From Tanypteryx hageni (taxonomy: Eukaryota; Arthropoda; Insecta; Odonata; Petaluridae), in NCBI GenBank assembly GCA_028673005.1, contig CM054118.1:60631401-60695400 (forward strand): a DNA stretch of 64,000 nt, given 5' to 3'. Shown here piece after piece: positions 36,960-48,229 of the stretch (the first letter of the stretch is position 1; every line of letters starts with the position of its first letter). The translations under genes and the position numbers were made by a program. A model generated the notes under the pieces. It had not been told where the DNA came from. It ran no database searches and saw nothing but the letters and a program-made list of their open reading frames with translations.

Positions 36960-38733
36960 TTGTCAAAGAAGAATTCCTCTTGATGACTAAAGCGGAAACG
37001 TGTCGTTTTGACTTAAAAACAAAAAATTGAAATTTGCAAAAGACTACAAAAGGGTGAAAATCGCAATGTCCTTGTGCAAGAATTCAATGTTGGTTCGTCA
37101 ACAATCTATGACAATAAGGCGCAAAGTGAAAAGCTTCAAGTTTTTTTTGTGAAATCCGAAAGTGATAACAGCATAGAACGGCGTCATACACTTCATACCC
37201 CTAAGCTTGAAGACTTGGATAGTGCATTGTATGAATGGTTCTCGTTGAAGAGGTCGGAAGGCGCATGTATATCTGGTCTCATGCTAGTGGAAAAGGCGAA
37301 GGAATTTTATGACAAGATGGAAATAACGGAGCAGTATAACTTTTCTCAGGGATAACTCACTTGTTTTAATATACGGCATGGAATACGAAAGTTTTATGTA
37401 TCAGGTGAACAGAAATCTGCAGATACAAAGTCAGCTGAAGAATTCTGTGATAGTTTCAGTAAGTTTGTGATTGAGCATGGCCTGACTGCCGGGCAAATAT
37501 ACAATGTTGACGAGACAGGATAAATGTGGAGATGTCTTCCAAGCACTACCTTAGCTGGTGCTGATGAAAAGGTTGCTCACGGTTTTAAGCAAAACAAAGA
37601 CCATATAACCCTGCTTTTATGTGCGAATTCTGCAAGGACGAACAAGTTGAAATTAACTGTAATTGAGAAGTATGCAAAACCAAGGTGTTTCAAAGGCGTA
37701 ATTAATCTTCCTGTTGATTACAAGGCCCAAAGCAATGCTTGGATGAATGCAGAAATTTTTACTTGGTATTTTCATCATGTTTTTGTTCTTTCTGTGAAAG
37801 AACATTCGTGAAAGAAAGGAATGCCTGAAGATAGCAAAGTTGTACTATTATTAGATAATTGTCATGCCTCAAAATACTTAATTAATGGCAATATCTTTTT
37901 GTGTTATCTCCCTGCTAATGTCACCAGTTTAATTCAGCCAATGGATCAAGGAGTGATCCAAAATTTTAAAACTCTGTACCGTCGTAATTTCATGAGAAAA
38001 CTGATGAACCATGATGGAAAAATCCAAGAATTCCAGTCCAAGTACTCGATCAAAGATGCCATTTTTAACGTATCGTGTGCATGGGACCAGCTGAAAAATG
38101 AAACTCTTTGAAGATGCTGGCGAAAATTATGGCCCTTTCCTATGTTTGAAGAAGAATCATCTGATGAGGAAGAGGGTTTTAAGGGATTTTGTGACCAAAA
38201 AAACAAGCAAATAAAAAGTGCTTGTGACGAACTATTTGAATTAGTTGAGTGCACAAGTGCTTCACATCCAGTTCGTTTGAATGCCCAGCCAATTCGCCTC
38301 TCTTACAGCACAAATGGGTATCTCAGAGGTAGTGAAATGAATAGCCGGGGAAGGGAGAAGGGAAACCCGGTGCCGCCATTTGCCTGCTCTTACGAAGAAC
38401 ACCAGGGGGACCAATAGCTTAATGTCCCTTCTGAAGGACGAAACAGCTGAATTTGCGCGGTCTCCTCAAACTACGCAAACAGGGGGCCGGGTGACCTTGA
38501 GAAAAATCCTACTCGCGCAGGATTCGTACCCGATGACTTTTTCAAGCATCGGGCGAGTAGCAGCCAGCGTCCTAACCACTACACCACCGGCACCCCCTTC
38601 AAATACAGTGAAAAACATTTCCAGATATGAACTTGATGAATGGCTGGATGTTGACAAGGATGCTCCGGTTACGGCGACATTAGATACTGATGAAGTTATT
38701 GAAAGTGTATTGAATCGTCAACTCACAAGATAA
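36960..38733 (+). pseudogene. Tigger/jerky-like transposase with SINE insertion
   Basis: Read mostly in one frame: N-terminal helix-turn-helix (EICKRLQKG and [13 protein letters not shown] in different frames) and a CENPB-type domain ([17 protein letters not shown]). The DDE core has [17 protein letters not shown] and [13 protein letters not shown], which supply the three acidic residues. Stops occur after NFSQG (about 37353), directly after NVDETG, after KEHS (37809) and after KNETL (38109). The C-terminal acidic segment (SRYELDEWLDVD) resumes only after a SINE occupying 38275-38597, which split the reading frame. The gene is dead. Confidence 0.8.
38275..38597 (-). mobile_element. tRNA-derived SINE, copy inside Tigger transposase
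   Basis: On the minus strand the head GGGGGTGCCGGTGGTGTAGTGG carries an A-box-like TGGTGTAGTGGTTAGGACG and B-box GGGTACGAATCCTGC. The body includes GTCACCCGGCCCCC, a CAAATTCAGCTG segment and GGCGAATTGGCTGGGCATTC near the 3' end. The same 320-bp sequence occurs at 60597-60924 with few differences. Insertion falls within the C-terminal coding part of the host transposase. Confidence 0.9.
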
Positions 38734-38896
38734 ATTTGGAGAGAATTGCATTTTCATTATTTGCTCATTCCGATGTTCATTTGTTTTCTATCCACATGCA
38801 TTTTTATTTTATTCCCGATTCGGTCTACCTAAAAAAGTCTTTTGATGAATGCATGCATTAATCCTTTATAACTAGCAATATATGTATAGGCTAGGC

Positions 38897-39462
38897 CAGT
38901 GATGGCGAACATATGCCACGCGTGCCAAGTGTGGCACGCGCAACGATTTTGGTTGGCACGCCACAAAATGGAATAAAAAATAAAATGTGCCACTCGATAA
39001 TACAGCAACATGACAGAAGGGCCCCAGAAATCTAACAAATGTAGGTATTGAAACGATGCGATGGAGAAGCTTCATTTACGAGAGGTACCATCAGTATTAT
39101 GATATTGGGAGATTTTTTATTAAAAAATATAAAACAACATTTTTTATTGCATAAACTAACAATATATAACGCTTGGATGTTTTTTGCACCAAAAGTATGT
39201 AAAATTTCGGATGTTGATGCGGGATTAGCACAAATAATTCGATGAAAAACTAAAAGACTATATTTCTTACTGTTCTCGATATATCATTTGAGTAATTTAC
39301 TATATATTTCTTCCTTTGTGAGAAAAGACATACCATATGCTATATTCATCGAATAGACTCACAACAGATAATATTTTTTTATGATACCGGCACGCGAATA
39401 GGTAAATTTTCTCTTATGAAGGTAATTTTGGCACGCGAGCTATAAAAGTTTCGCCATCACTG
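38897..39462. mobile_element. Non-autonomous hAT element
   Basis: The left end CAGTGATGGCGAAC and right end TTTCGCCATCACTG are inverted repeats. Just inside, both ends carry a GGCACGCG motif (GTGGCACGCG left, TTGGCACGCGAG right). It is 566 bp and non-coding. I do not see an 8-bp duplication, so a flank may have been rearranged. Confidence 0.75.
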
Positions 39463-39464
39463 TA

Positions 39465-41905
39465 TCGCCTTCAATTCTGTATCCCAATATATCCATCCCA
39501 CCGTATCCCTCAGTCCTTTCTCTCCAACTTTCCAAGTCCGAGATCTGCTTAGCTGTCTCGGTGTATCTGTCTCCAATAGATACCCTCGATACTTTGGATA
39601 CGCCCCACTTTCTGCTTTTGCAGTTTCCAGGAGAGGAGTCGGAGGACGCTCCAATTACGTGACTTCATCGAGCGACAATACTCATTTGATTTATTATCAC
39701 GTGCAAATCCATCCGGTCAGATTAATCAACTGATAAAGAGAGATGTGGATATTTTTTGCATCTTCTGGTGGCCGAGCGAGTTACCGCCTGTACGAGAGAT
39801 TTTCATTGACTCATTGTTCAAAAATACATTTGGAGGTTACTGATGTTTTCTGTCGCGCATGCAAAAATAGTTGGCCTCATCAAGTCTTTGTATCGGCCTA
39901 ATCCGTACGCTTACTGAAATAACTAATGTCACTATATTTTAATGCTTTATACTCCAGCCTTTACAAAGGAATGTTTCGCCAGGTTCTGATTGGATTTATT
40001 TTTTTGTTTTCTTCGGTATTTACAATAATTTGTTTATTAAGCCTAAATACAATTAAAATAGGACTTTTTTCCAATGAAATATAATTTTGACATCACCATT
40101 TAAACATTACTCTGCAAATCATTGAGCTATAAGGTGTTCGGAGAAGCAATGCACCTTCATTTGCGCTAACAATTCTCGCGCATAGGTCGATTATATAATA
40201 TGATTGCTGTTTGTATTTGCAAAATGCAAACTTTGATATTCATTGTTATTTTGGATGAAATTAAGAGGAGAAACAAAATATCTCAGTTAAAAAAGATTTT
40301 TTCATAATAAAACAATATTTAAAAAGTGAATCTTTTTGCGGGGAAACGACAGAAAAATAAAATTTAAGTCACATATTTTTGGTTTGGTAATTTAACAAAA
40401 TAAAATATAATTTCTGAATGATTACAAGCGACTTCGACTGTTCCATCTAACCCATCTTTTGACGTGGAAATAAGGGAAGATGGAATAACTCAAGTCTCTA
40501 TGACGTGTATTCTACGAAAAGGGAATCTTTCGGCGAAGCCTAGAGCATAATACCGTCTCCCTTGCCTGGTATAATAACCCTTGAGCCACCATCTTCCATT
40601 TCCCGTCAGAGGGAAGAAGAGGACACTTCAAAGTAAAGGACGTTGGGCCAAGTTGAAAGATAGACAGAGAGAGGAAGAGGGGGTGAGATGCCTCAAAACG
40701 CTCGCCTCTGCCCCTCCTGGATGAAGGGAAAGTGAGGCCCCTTCAGACCTACCTCTGCGATTGTGAGATATCCCGCTGAGTTCTGCATATTCTACATCTC
40801 TTTACTCTCTCCCTCTAACCTCTTTGTCTTTATCTCTCTCTCTCTCATACCCTCTCATAATTTCGAACTTATGCAGTTTACAGGGCCGTCCCAAGGGTAG
40901 TGCAAATCGGGGCGTCCGCCTCGGGACCCGATATCACCGCGGGAAAAACCTACGTTCAATTCGGTGGTAAAAGATAATTTATCTAGTCACCGCATAGATT
41001 GAAGAGCAGAAGTTGCTCGTATTTAGGAAGTTTTGCGCCTATTTTTAACACGTCGACACATTTAAAATAGTTCTGAAAGTTGAACGATGTGACGATACTT
41101 ATTCCTGCCACGGAATATTTACTTTTTCTTCAGCCTTTTATCGGTTCCGATCTACTCGCTACTTTACGACTGACTGGCGGCACTGAGTACTGATTCGGAA
41201 GGCGCAATGCTGCCAGATCCGCATGAAATTTCCCGCAAATAGGGAAAATTTCCACGATCTGGAATCAATGCGGGGAGAAATTCGTCATTCGGCGAATAAC
41301 GATTGTGTGGAATTATTAAAAACATAGCGGCTTGCCGATTATTCGTCCCTTTGACTTGTGCTCTTTTACCGACTCTCGACGGGAAATAATCGTGGGTCGC
41401 CGAGTGACGAACATCGGTACTCGTTGTTCCATCTACACTACTAGATATTTGGCGAGTGACGAATATTCGCGACTCGACACTTGGCGAACAACGAATGTCT
41501 GGATCCGGCTTTAGAGAATTAAAACGTATGAAAAATTAGATGAGGATTTTTTTTCGGCATTCGCCTTAGTGGAGTACCGCCTTTGGGGAGATAGACCGGT
41601 TAAAATATTGTATAAAATATTAAGAGTAAGCACTCATCTCCAGGGCAACAGCAATTGAGCCACGCGGAGCCCATATGTATCAGATAGATAATAAACTACA
41701 TGAGTTCTCGCGGAATATTTCCAATTTTTCGCGAAAATAAGGCAACTATCCGTAATTTTTAAATTATCTGCCAATAGGTTCGTGTCCAAGTTTTCGTGTT
41801 TCAAGTTTCGGATTTCCCTGTATGAACAAAATGAATAATCGACATTAAGACGATAATCTGTATGTTACACTAATAGTTATGGAAAAATTAGTTAGGATTA
41901 TGGCG
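39465..41905. other. No supported feature
   Basis: No exon or complete element is recognised. CAGGGCCGTCCCAAGGG at 40881 resembles a hAT left end, but no partner was found. Confidence 0.4.
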
Positions 41906-41915
41906 CCATCATGCG

Positions 41916-42172
41916 CAGTGACGTAGCTAGGTTCTCCTTCGTCCAGGGGCAAGTCATTCCTTTGTTCCCTGTACAATTTTCCAGATAAATGCAATGTGGG
42001 GAATGTTATGGAAACCCAAGCATAATATACTATAACTTTTATTCGGCATATATTATAATATTATTATTGTTTATAAACAGAAACGTTAATTTTCGGTTTG
42101 TGCGTTGTCGCCCATTCAGCCCTGCACCCGGAGGCAACTTCCCCCCTCTGCTCCCCCCTCGCTACGCCACTG
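41916..42172. mobile_element. Non-autonomous hAT element
   Basis: Ends CAGTGACGTAGCTAGG and CCTCGCTACGCCACTG are inverted repeats with a few mismatches. Flanking octamers ATCATGCG and ATCATCCG match at 7 of 8. It is 257 bp, non-coding; the right end is rich in CCCCCTC. Confidence 0.8.
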
Positions 42173-42429
42173 ATCATCCGTGCCTTTAATACGAATTGCG
42201 TAAAATATCTTGAAATATGTATAACGTCAGCATATTTCATAATTGGAAAGAGTTGACAATTTATCGAAAAACTACGAAACGCAGCATTAAATTACTTTTC
42301 ACGTTTTGCTAAATTTCGTGTGATAGTAAGATGATGTCATCATAAGTTTACGTTGTAGTTAAAAGCCAATGGCATACTAATTTTCAATAATTCTCGGTAA
42401 AAGCACCAAATCCTTGCTATTATAACCAA

Positions 42430-42694
42430 TAGATTTGTATATAGATTAATTTATTCGGATAGAAGGCAATATTTACCACAAAGAGTTTGCCAGATCACAT
42501 AATTACGACTTATAGTTTCGGAGATAAAAGTTCAAGAAAATCCCAACTTATGTTGTTCAGAGATATCGCTAAGATTAAATAATTAATTTAAAAATTCATA
42601 TTTTCTCTACCTAGCTCTCACATGATCTGTGAAGTATAGATTAACGAATTTATTAGGATAGACAATAGCATTTGTGGCAAAAAAGTCTGCGAGA

Positions 42695-42696
<2 letters not shown>
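42430..42696. repeat. Ancient tandem array, left part
   Basis: Blocks ATCACATAATTACGACTTATAG, AAATTCATATTTTCTCTACC and TAGCTCTCACATGATCTGTGAAG recur in diverged form at 46200-46600 on the other side of the LINE. This shows that the LINE and its (TA)n neighbours sit within one pre-existing array. Confidence 0.7.
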
Positions 42697-42750
<54 letters not shown>

Positions 42751-42782
42751 TTCATTCATTCGAGTTCTGTCTTATGACAGGA

Positions 42783-42870
<88 letters not shown>

Positions 42871-42871
42871 C
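42697..42871. repeat. Two (TA)n microsatellites
   Basis: Long TA runs at 42697-42749 and 42785-42871 are separated by a 35-bp unique segment. The apparent poly(Tyr-Ile) open frames here are an artefact of TA repeats. Confidence 0.9.
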
Positions 42872-42969
42872 ATGCACTGGTGGTGTAGTGGTTAGCGTGT
42901 CGGCTTTCTATTGCAAAGTTCGGGGGTTCAAACCCCTCGAATGGAGGTTTTATTAAAAAAAAAAAAACT
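42872..42969 (+). mobile_element. Short tRNA-derived SINE with poly(A) tail
   Basis: A tRNA-like head has A-box TGGTGTAGTGGTTAGCG and B-box GGGGTTCAAACCCCTCG, and ends in a 13-base A run. It lies immediately upstream of the LINE 5' UTR. Confidence 0.6.
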
Positions 42970-45900
42970 ATCATCAGTGCCTGGCAGTAGGCAGCAGTAC
43001 TGTCAGTATGGTATAGAGCCGAAAACAAATGATGTTGGTTGGGTCTATATCCAATACAGCTGTAGGCGTGATCAGGACGATTTGAACGGCTACAGTACTG
43101 CGATGTGGAAAGCAAGAGGGAAACTACCACATTACAATCCCTAGTAAAGATTATATGGTTGGACAATATGAGTTCTCTCGAGGTAAAACAATCCGGAGGT
43201 AAAATAGTCCCCCAATCGGATCTCCGGGCGGGGACTGCCTTGAGGAAAACATTTGTCGAAAGTAAATTACGAATAGGGACTTGGAACGTAAGAACTATGA
43301 GAAAGGCAGGAAAGCTAGAGAACTTGAAAGAAGAAATGAGAAGAAATAGAGTTGACATTATAGGGCTAAGCGAAACTAGATGGGAGGGAGAAGGACAGTT
43401 CGACTCGGAAGAATTCACGGTAGTTTATTCTGGAGGAAATAGTGGGGAAAGGGGAGTAGCTCTGGTACTTAGGAAAGATATTATGAAAAGCGTGACCAAG
43501 ATAATAGCAACGAACGATAGACTGATGGCAATAAAGCTAGAAGCAGTCCCAGTGGACATGCTGATAATCCAGGTATATATGCCAACGTCAGCTCATGACG
43601 ATGAAGAAATAGATGAAATCTATGAGCAAATTAATGAAATTTACGAAGAAGACGGAAGAGGAAAGGTAAACTGCATAATAATGGGAGATTTGAACAGCAT
43701 AGTCGGAGAAGGACAGGAAGAAAATGTTGTCGGGCAATACGGACTTGGGAAGAGAAATCGAGGAGGGGAGAAACTCGTAGAATTCTGCATCAATAATGAC
43801 CTTGTAGTGACTAATACATGGTTCAAAAACCATAAACGAAGGTTATACACATGGAAAAGCCCAGGAGATAGAATGAGATGCCAATTAGATTACATCCTTG
43901 TAAAACAAAGATTCAGGAACAGCATAAAGAACGCCAAGGCATTGCAAGGAGCAGACATTGATTCAGATCACAGCCTTCTAATACTTGACGTGAATACAAA
44001 GCTCAAACAAATAAGAAAAACGAGAAGAGAAAGACAGACCTGGGACCTAGAAAAACTGAAAGAAAGGCAGGATGTAGTCAGCATGAAGTTGGAAGATAAC
44101 CTAAGAAAGTTGAAAAACAAACCGAAGACCGTTGATATAGAATGGGATGAAATTAAAACCAGTATCAAGGATACCTTGGATAAAGAGATTGGAAAACAAG
44201 AGAAGAAAATCAGAAAACCATGGATCACGAAGGAAATGCTGGAGAAAATGGATGAGAGACGAAAATGGAAAAACGTTAACACTGAAGAAGGTAGAGCCAA
44301 CTATAGGCGTATAAACAATGAGTTGAGAAGGGTAACAGATAAAGCTAGAGAAAATTGGATAAAAGGAAAATGCGATGAAATAGAACAGATGGAGAAGTTA
44401 GGACGGTACGATATGATGTACGCTAGGGCACTGGAATTAGAAGATAAGAAGTCTAATGGAATTCGTGGTAAAGGAATTATGAATACAGATGGGAAGATAG
44501 TCTCAGAAACAAAGGATGTAGCACAGGTATGGGAAGAATACATTAAGGAATTATACAGCAAACAGGCAGGAACGGCAAAAATATAACTGGAAAATGAGGA
44601 AAACATTGAAGAAGACAACTTGGGACCAAGTATTATGGAGAGCGAAGTAGAAAAGGCGATAGTAGAACTAAAGAAGGGGAAAGCCACTGGCAGCGATGGA
44701 ATACCGGCTGAGATACTTAAAGTCATGGGATCAGAAGGACTAAAAGCCATCACGAAATTAATTAATAAGATTTACGACACGGGAGAGTGGCCTCAGGATT
44801 TCCTAGAAGTAACAATGATCCCTCTAAAGAAGAAGCCAAAAGCAATGCAGTGTAAAGATTACAGAACTATAAGCCTTCTGTCACACACATCGAAGATCAT
44901 CACGAGGATTCTTAATAAAAGGCTGGAGAAAAAGGCAGAAGAAATAATAGGGGAAGATCAATTCGGTTTCAGAAAAGGACGAGGAACTAGAGATGCTATA
45001 GGAGTAGTTAGAATCATATCAGAAAGGGCAATAGAATACAGTCAAGATATCTGCGCATGTTTCGTAGACTGGCAGAAGGCCTTCGATAGAGTAAATTGGG
45101 TCAAGTTGATGAAGATATTAAAGGATATAGGTGTAGACTGGAAAGACAGGAGACTGATTAGGAATCTATATGAGAATCAAGTTGTAAAGGTCAGGTTTGA
45201 GAATGTGGACACCTGCGGAATAAATATCGGTAGAGGAGTAAGACAAGGCTGCTGCCTATCGCCAACCCTATTCAATATATATGGAGAAAGTCTAATGCAA
45301 GAAGCTTTAGATGGCACAGGGGATTTCAAAATTGGAGGAAGGATTATAAGAACAGTAAAATACGCAGATGATCAAGTACTTCTAGCAAGAAAGGAAGAGG
45401 AGCTACAAAAAATGATAAATAGACTAGTGATAACAGGTAGAAAATACGGTATGGAAATAAATACAGAAAAATCCAAGGTCATTCGAATATCGGGTAAAAA
45501 AGAGAATCTGAACATAACTATTGGGGGAAAGCCATTAGAACAAGTTTCAGAATATAAATACCTTGGAAGTATCATAACACGAGAGGCAAAATGTACGGAT
45601 GAGATCAAAACTAGAATAGGAAAAGCAAAAGCGGCTTTCAGGAGAAAGAAACAACTACTTACAGGGAATATAAGGGAAGATATCCGCAAGAAGTTGATAA
45701 AATGCTACGTATGGAGTATAGCATTGTATGGGGCAGAAACATGGACGCTAAGGAAAAATGACATCAAATACTTGGAAAGCTTTGAAATGTGGACTTGGAG
45801 GAGAATGCTGAAGATAAAATGGACAGATAGGATGAAAAACGATGAAGTGCTACGAAGAATAGGAGAGAAGCGAATGATTATACAGACTATCAGAAAGAGG

Positions 45901-46150
45901 AAGGCTAACTGGGTTGGACATTACCTGAGGAGAGAGAGTATGATTAAAGACGTGTTAGAAGGAAAACTAGATGGGAAAAGGGAAAGAGGCAGGAAAAGGT
46001 TTCAGCTGATAGACGATTTGAAAGGGAAAGAGAGTTATCAAGATATGAAGAGGACAGCGGAAAATAGGAGTATATGGAGATCCAGGTTTAACCATGAATA
46101 ATCACGGACCTGTCTACGGACAGACTACCTATGATGATGAATATATAAAA
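42970..46150 (+). mobile_element. RTE-like non-LTR retrotransposon, near full length
   Basis: The 5' UTR (about 42970-43104) shares blocks with the truncated copy at 34520, including GTCCCCCAATCGGATCTCCG. One long endonuclease-reverse transcriptase frame follows, then a short 3' UTR (CTGTCTACGGACAGACTACC) and a TGATGATGA-like tail. There is no separate ORF1, in keeping with RTE-clade elements. The coding region is interrupted by a single TAA, so this insertion is young relative to the other LINE pieces here. Confidence 0.85.
43105..46101 (+). pseudogene. RTE-like LINE endonuclease-reverse transcriptase with one stop
   Basis: The two halves (43105-44586 and from 44587 on) are in the same frame, split only by TAA at 44584-44586. 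The N-terminal APE-type endonuclease shows GTWNVRTM (residues 58-65), GLSETRW (87-93), GDLNS (194-198) and SDH (287-289). The reverse transcriptase shows FVDWQKAFD (45061-45087), GVRQGCCLSP (about 45235) and YADD (45361-45372). The C-terminus has the EMWTWRRMLKIKWTDR segment common to insect elements of this type. The truncated copy at 34520 has sense codons where this copy has the stop, so the stop is a secondary lesion. Initiation could be at 43105 or at a Met about 20 codons later. Confidence 0.85.
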
Positions 46151-46600
46151 AGTCCAAGCTACTTTGTTTACATTGACCGCTGCGACAATTCCATCTACAG
46201 ACAACAATTAAAAATTCATATTTTTCTCTCCCTCGCTCTTATATGATATGCGAAATATAGATTTTAAAATGTACTCGGATGGAGGACATGATTTACAACA
46301 AAAAATCCGCAATACCACATAATTACGAATTATAGTTTTGAATATAAACATTCGAGAACATTTCAAACAACATATTTTGTTTAAATTGATCGCCGCGACA
46401 ATTCTATCGGCAAACAAGAATTATTAATCCATATTATTCTCTCACTAGCTCTTATATGATCTGTGAAGTATAGAATAAAAACTTGATTCCAGTCACAAAG
46501 TCAAAAAGAAGTCCCCGGGATCACATAATTACGATAAATAATTTACAGAATATTCACGCCGCCATCTTGATATATTGATTTAAACAGTCCCGATGCATAT
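46150..46600. repeat. Ancient tandem array, right part
   Basis: Two diverged units start near 46170 (ATTGACCGCTGCGACAATTCC) and 46388 (ATTGATCGCCGCGACAATTC). Each is followed by a CATATT(T)TTCTC segment and AGCTCTTATATGAT. They match the left part at 42430-42696. The array was interrupted by the LINE insertion. Confidence 0.75.
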
Positions 46601-47126
46601 GAGTTGTTGGTTCCTCGAAAATAACCGCTACAATACTTCGTTTCATTTATTAACTGGCAGTTTTTTATTATTTCTAAATTTTGACGAATCGAAATTGATT
46701 TATTTAATGTTCACTTAAAAGTACGAATCCTATGAAAAGCGTCGAGGGAAACAATATTGTTTTGTTATCAAAAACTCTACATTCCAGATATATACATTCT
46801 CCGTACCCAACATCTTACAATAAAGAGGAAGTAAGAAACAAAAAAATTCTAATCAATGCCCATATTCACGTGAATTCTCCTCGACCACGACAAAATTTCA
46901 CCCGTGATACGTTGAGATCCGTGTCGGGGACAAGTCACAACAACTCACGAAAAGAAGAAAACGGTTTCGCAGAAAGTATCTACACTTACCTTTTTTTAGC
47001 GGCAGCAAGAGTTCAAGCGTCGGATGCCTACAGCCCTCACGCGGCGATTCTTCTAGAAGTGAGTTGGAGCGATTCGGAATAAACACACGCAACACTCGGG
47101 GAAAAAAACTTACACGAATCACCCGC

Positions 47127-47366
47127 TCAAACACTTGAGGCAGAAAGTGGCATAGTCGAAGAGTTGGTGGTAGCAGAAATATCTCGAAGCTTTGTAAAGC
47201 GATTGAAAGAGGTATACGTGTGTAATGGATGAAAGCCCGTAAGAAATCCGAAGGCACTCGAAATTCCATTTGTCTTCCGTTGCAGCATCTGAAAATGAAG
47301 TATGGCCGCATGGCCGTTAACGATGAGTAATACGAGAAGAATAAAATGGTTTAACATTTTAGAATT
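47127..47366 (-). CDS. Possible small secreted protein exon
   Basis: After a splice acceptor (TTTAAAATAG, ending at 47367) the sequence reads AAAATG at 47357 and opens with MLNHFILLVLLIVNGHAA, a good signal peptide, for 76 residues ending at 47127. A strong donor (TTTAAG then GTAAGT) at 47635 defines a plausible 5' untranslated exon upstream. The weakness is that all three frames are open over the second half; another frame gives MRPYFIFRCC... that runs to a donor (CGT then GTAAGT) near 47122. I therefore cannot say which frame is translated. No homologue was recognised. Confidence 0.3.
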   Translation of the reverse strand, partial: NSKMLNHFILLVLLIVNGHAAILHFQMLQRKTNGISSAFGFLTGFHPLHTYTSFNRFTKLRDISATTNSSTMPLSASSV

Positions 47367-47634
47367 CTATTTTAAATATCGAAACGGTAATACTGTTCGT
47401 AATTAAAAATCATTAGTATAATTTACATAAGTGTATTTCATAGGAATACGGTGCGTTCAAAATTTAACATTAAAAAAGTAAAAAAAAAAGGAATCCCGAG
47501 AGATCTGAGCCGCCGTATTCACGGTGGAAGGATAAATGCTACTTGCGAGTCACATTACGTAAAAAAAACTCCCCGAGCATTTGTTATATTTTCAAACATT
47601 CAACACGATTGAAAAACATAAACATATAACTTAC

Positions 47635-47715
47635 CTTAAAGCTCTTCGTTAAGAAATTCACGACAGCAGCTCAACGCATCCACCAGCGCCTCACTCAAAA
47701 AACGATAGTGACTCA
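47635..47715 (-). other. Possible 5' untranslated exon
   Basis: On the minus strand a GC-richer block ends in GAGCTTTAAG followed by GTAAGTTATA, a near-consensus splice donor. It could be the first exon for the signal-peptide frame at 47357. The 5' boundary is a guess. Confidence 0.3.
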
Positions 47716-48018
47716 AGCAGTGACTGGAAGGCCAGGAAAGAGAGGGAGGAGGGGATTAAAACCACCGTGGGCGGTAAAAAAAGAACGTAGCTGAACCAAT
47801 CACAGGAGGTGTCGGTTAGGTTCTTTTTCCTCCCTCAATACAACCTTTAGCATACCTTTACCCATCATCCATTGCGTCCACTTCTTCCGTCTACAAGCGA
47901 GCGAAACGGAGGGGGTTCAAACGGCCCAACTAGGGAAGCGTTGGCTTTCAGACTCGAAACTTAAATGATTTCCGATACGCTTTAAAAAGGAAAAATTGTA
48001 GCTAATCCTCGAATTTAG

Positions 48019-48189
48019 TCTAATTTGTCATCCACAACGCTAGAGCAATCAAACGTTTTCAGTTTATCCCAATGGGAATATATTTTTCATCTACAAGCAT
48101 CTCGTCTCATCGTCAAGTACGGGAAGGTGAAATTCGAACATCACCTTGGAAGCAGCGTCGTGTCTCCGAAACGATTGGGAATAACTGTA
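48019..48189 (+). CDS. Possible isolated coding exon
   Basis: Between an AG (48017-48018) and a consensus donor (AATAACT then GTAAGT) a frame stays open for 57 codons with a protein-like composition (SQWEYIFHLQASRLIVKYG...). There is no in-frame start Met and the acceptor has a weak pyrimidine tract. No family was recognised, and it may equally be chance. Confidence 0.25.
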
Positions 48190-48229
48190 AGTCAATGCTA
48201 TTTCTTTAAGTGATCAAATTATTGCTTAA

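Larger units (their letters stand above)
36645..38900 (+). mobile_element. Tigger-like (pogo group) transposon, broken
   Basis: The terminus CAGTAAACTCCCAGTTATCC follows TA at the left, as in Tigger families of the CAGTAAACTC..ATTATCCG type. The body holds a jerky-like transposase pseudogene (about 36960-38733). No matching right terminus could be found before the hAT element at 38897, so the right end is approximate. Confidence 0.6.

Noticed and set aside
40881..40950. hAT left end CAGGGCCGTCCCAAGGG
   Set aside because: No right terminus or duplication could be found, so it was only mentioned as a possible remnant.
42672..42956. Long poly(Tyr-Ile) open frames on both strands
   Set aside because: They are translations of (TA)n microsatellites.
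44301..44753. 150-codon minus-strand frame in the LINE
   Set aside because: Shadow of the plus-strand reverse transcriptase frame.
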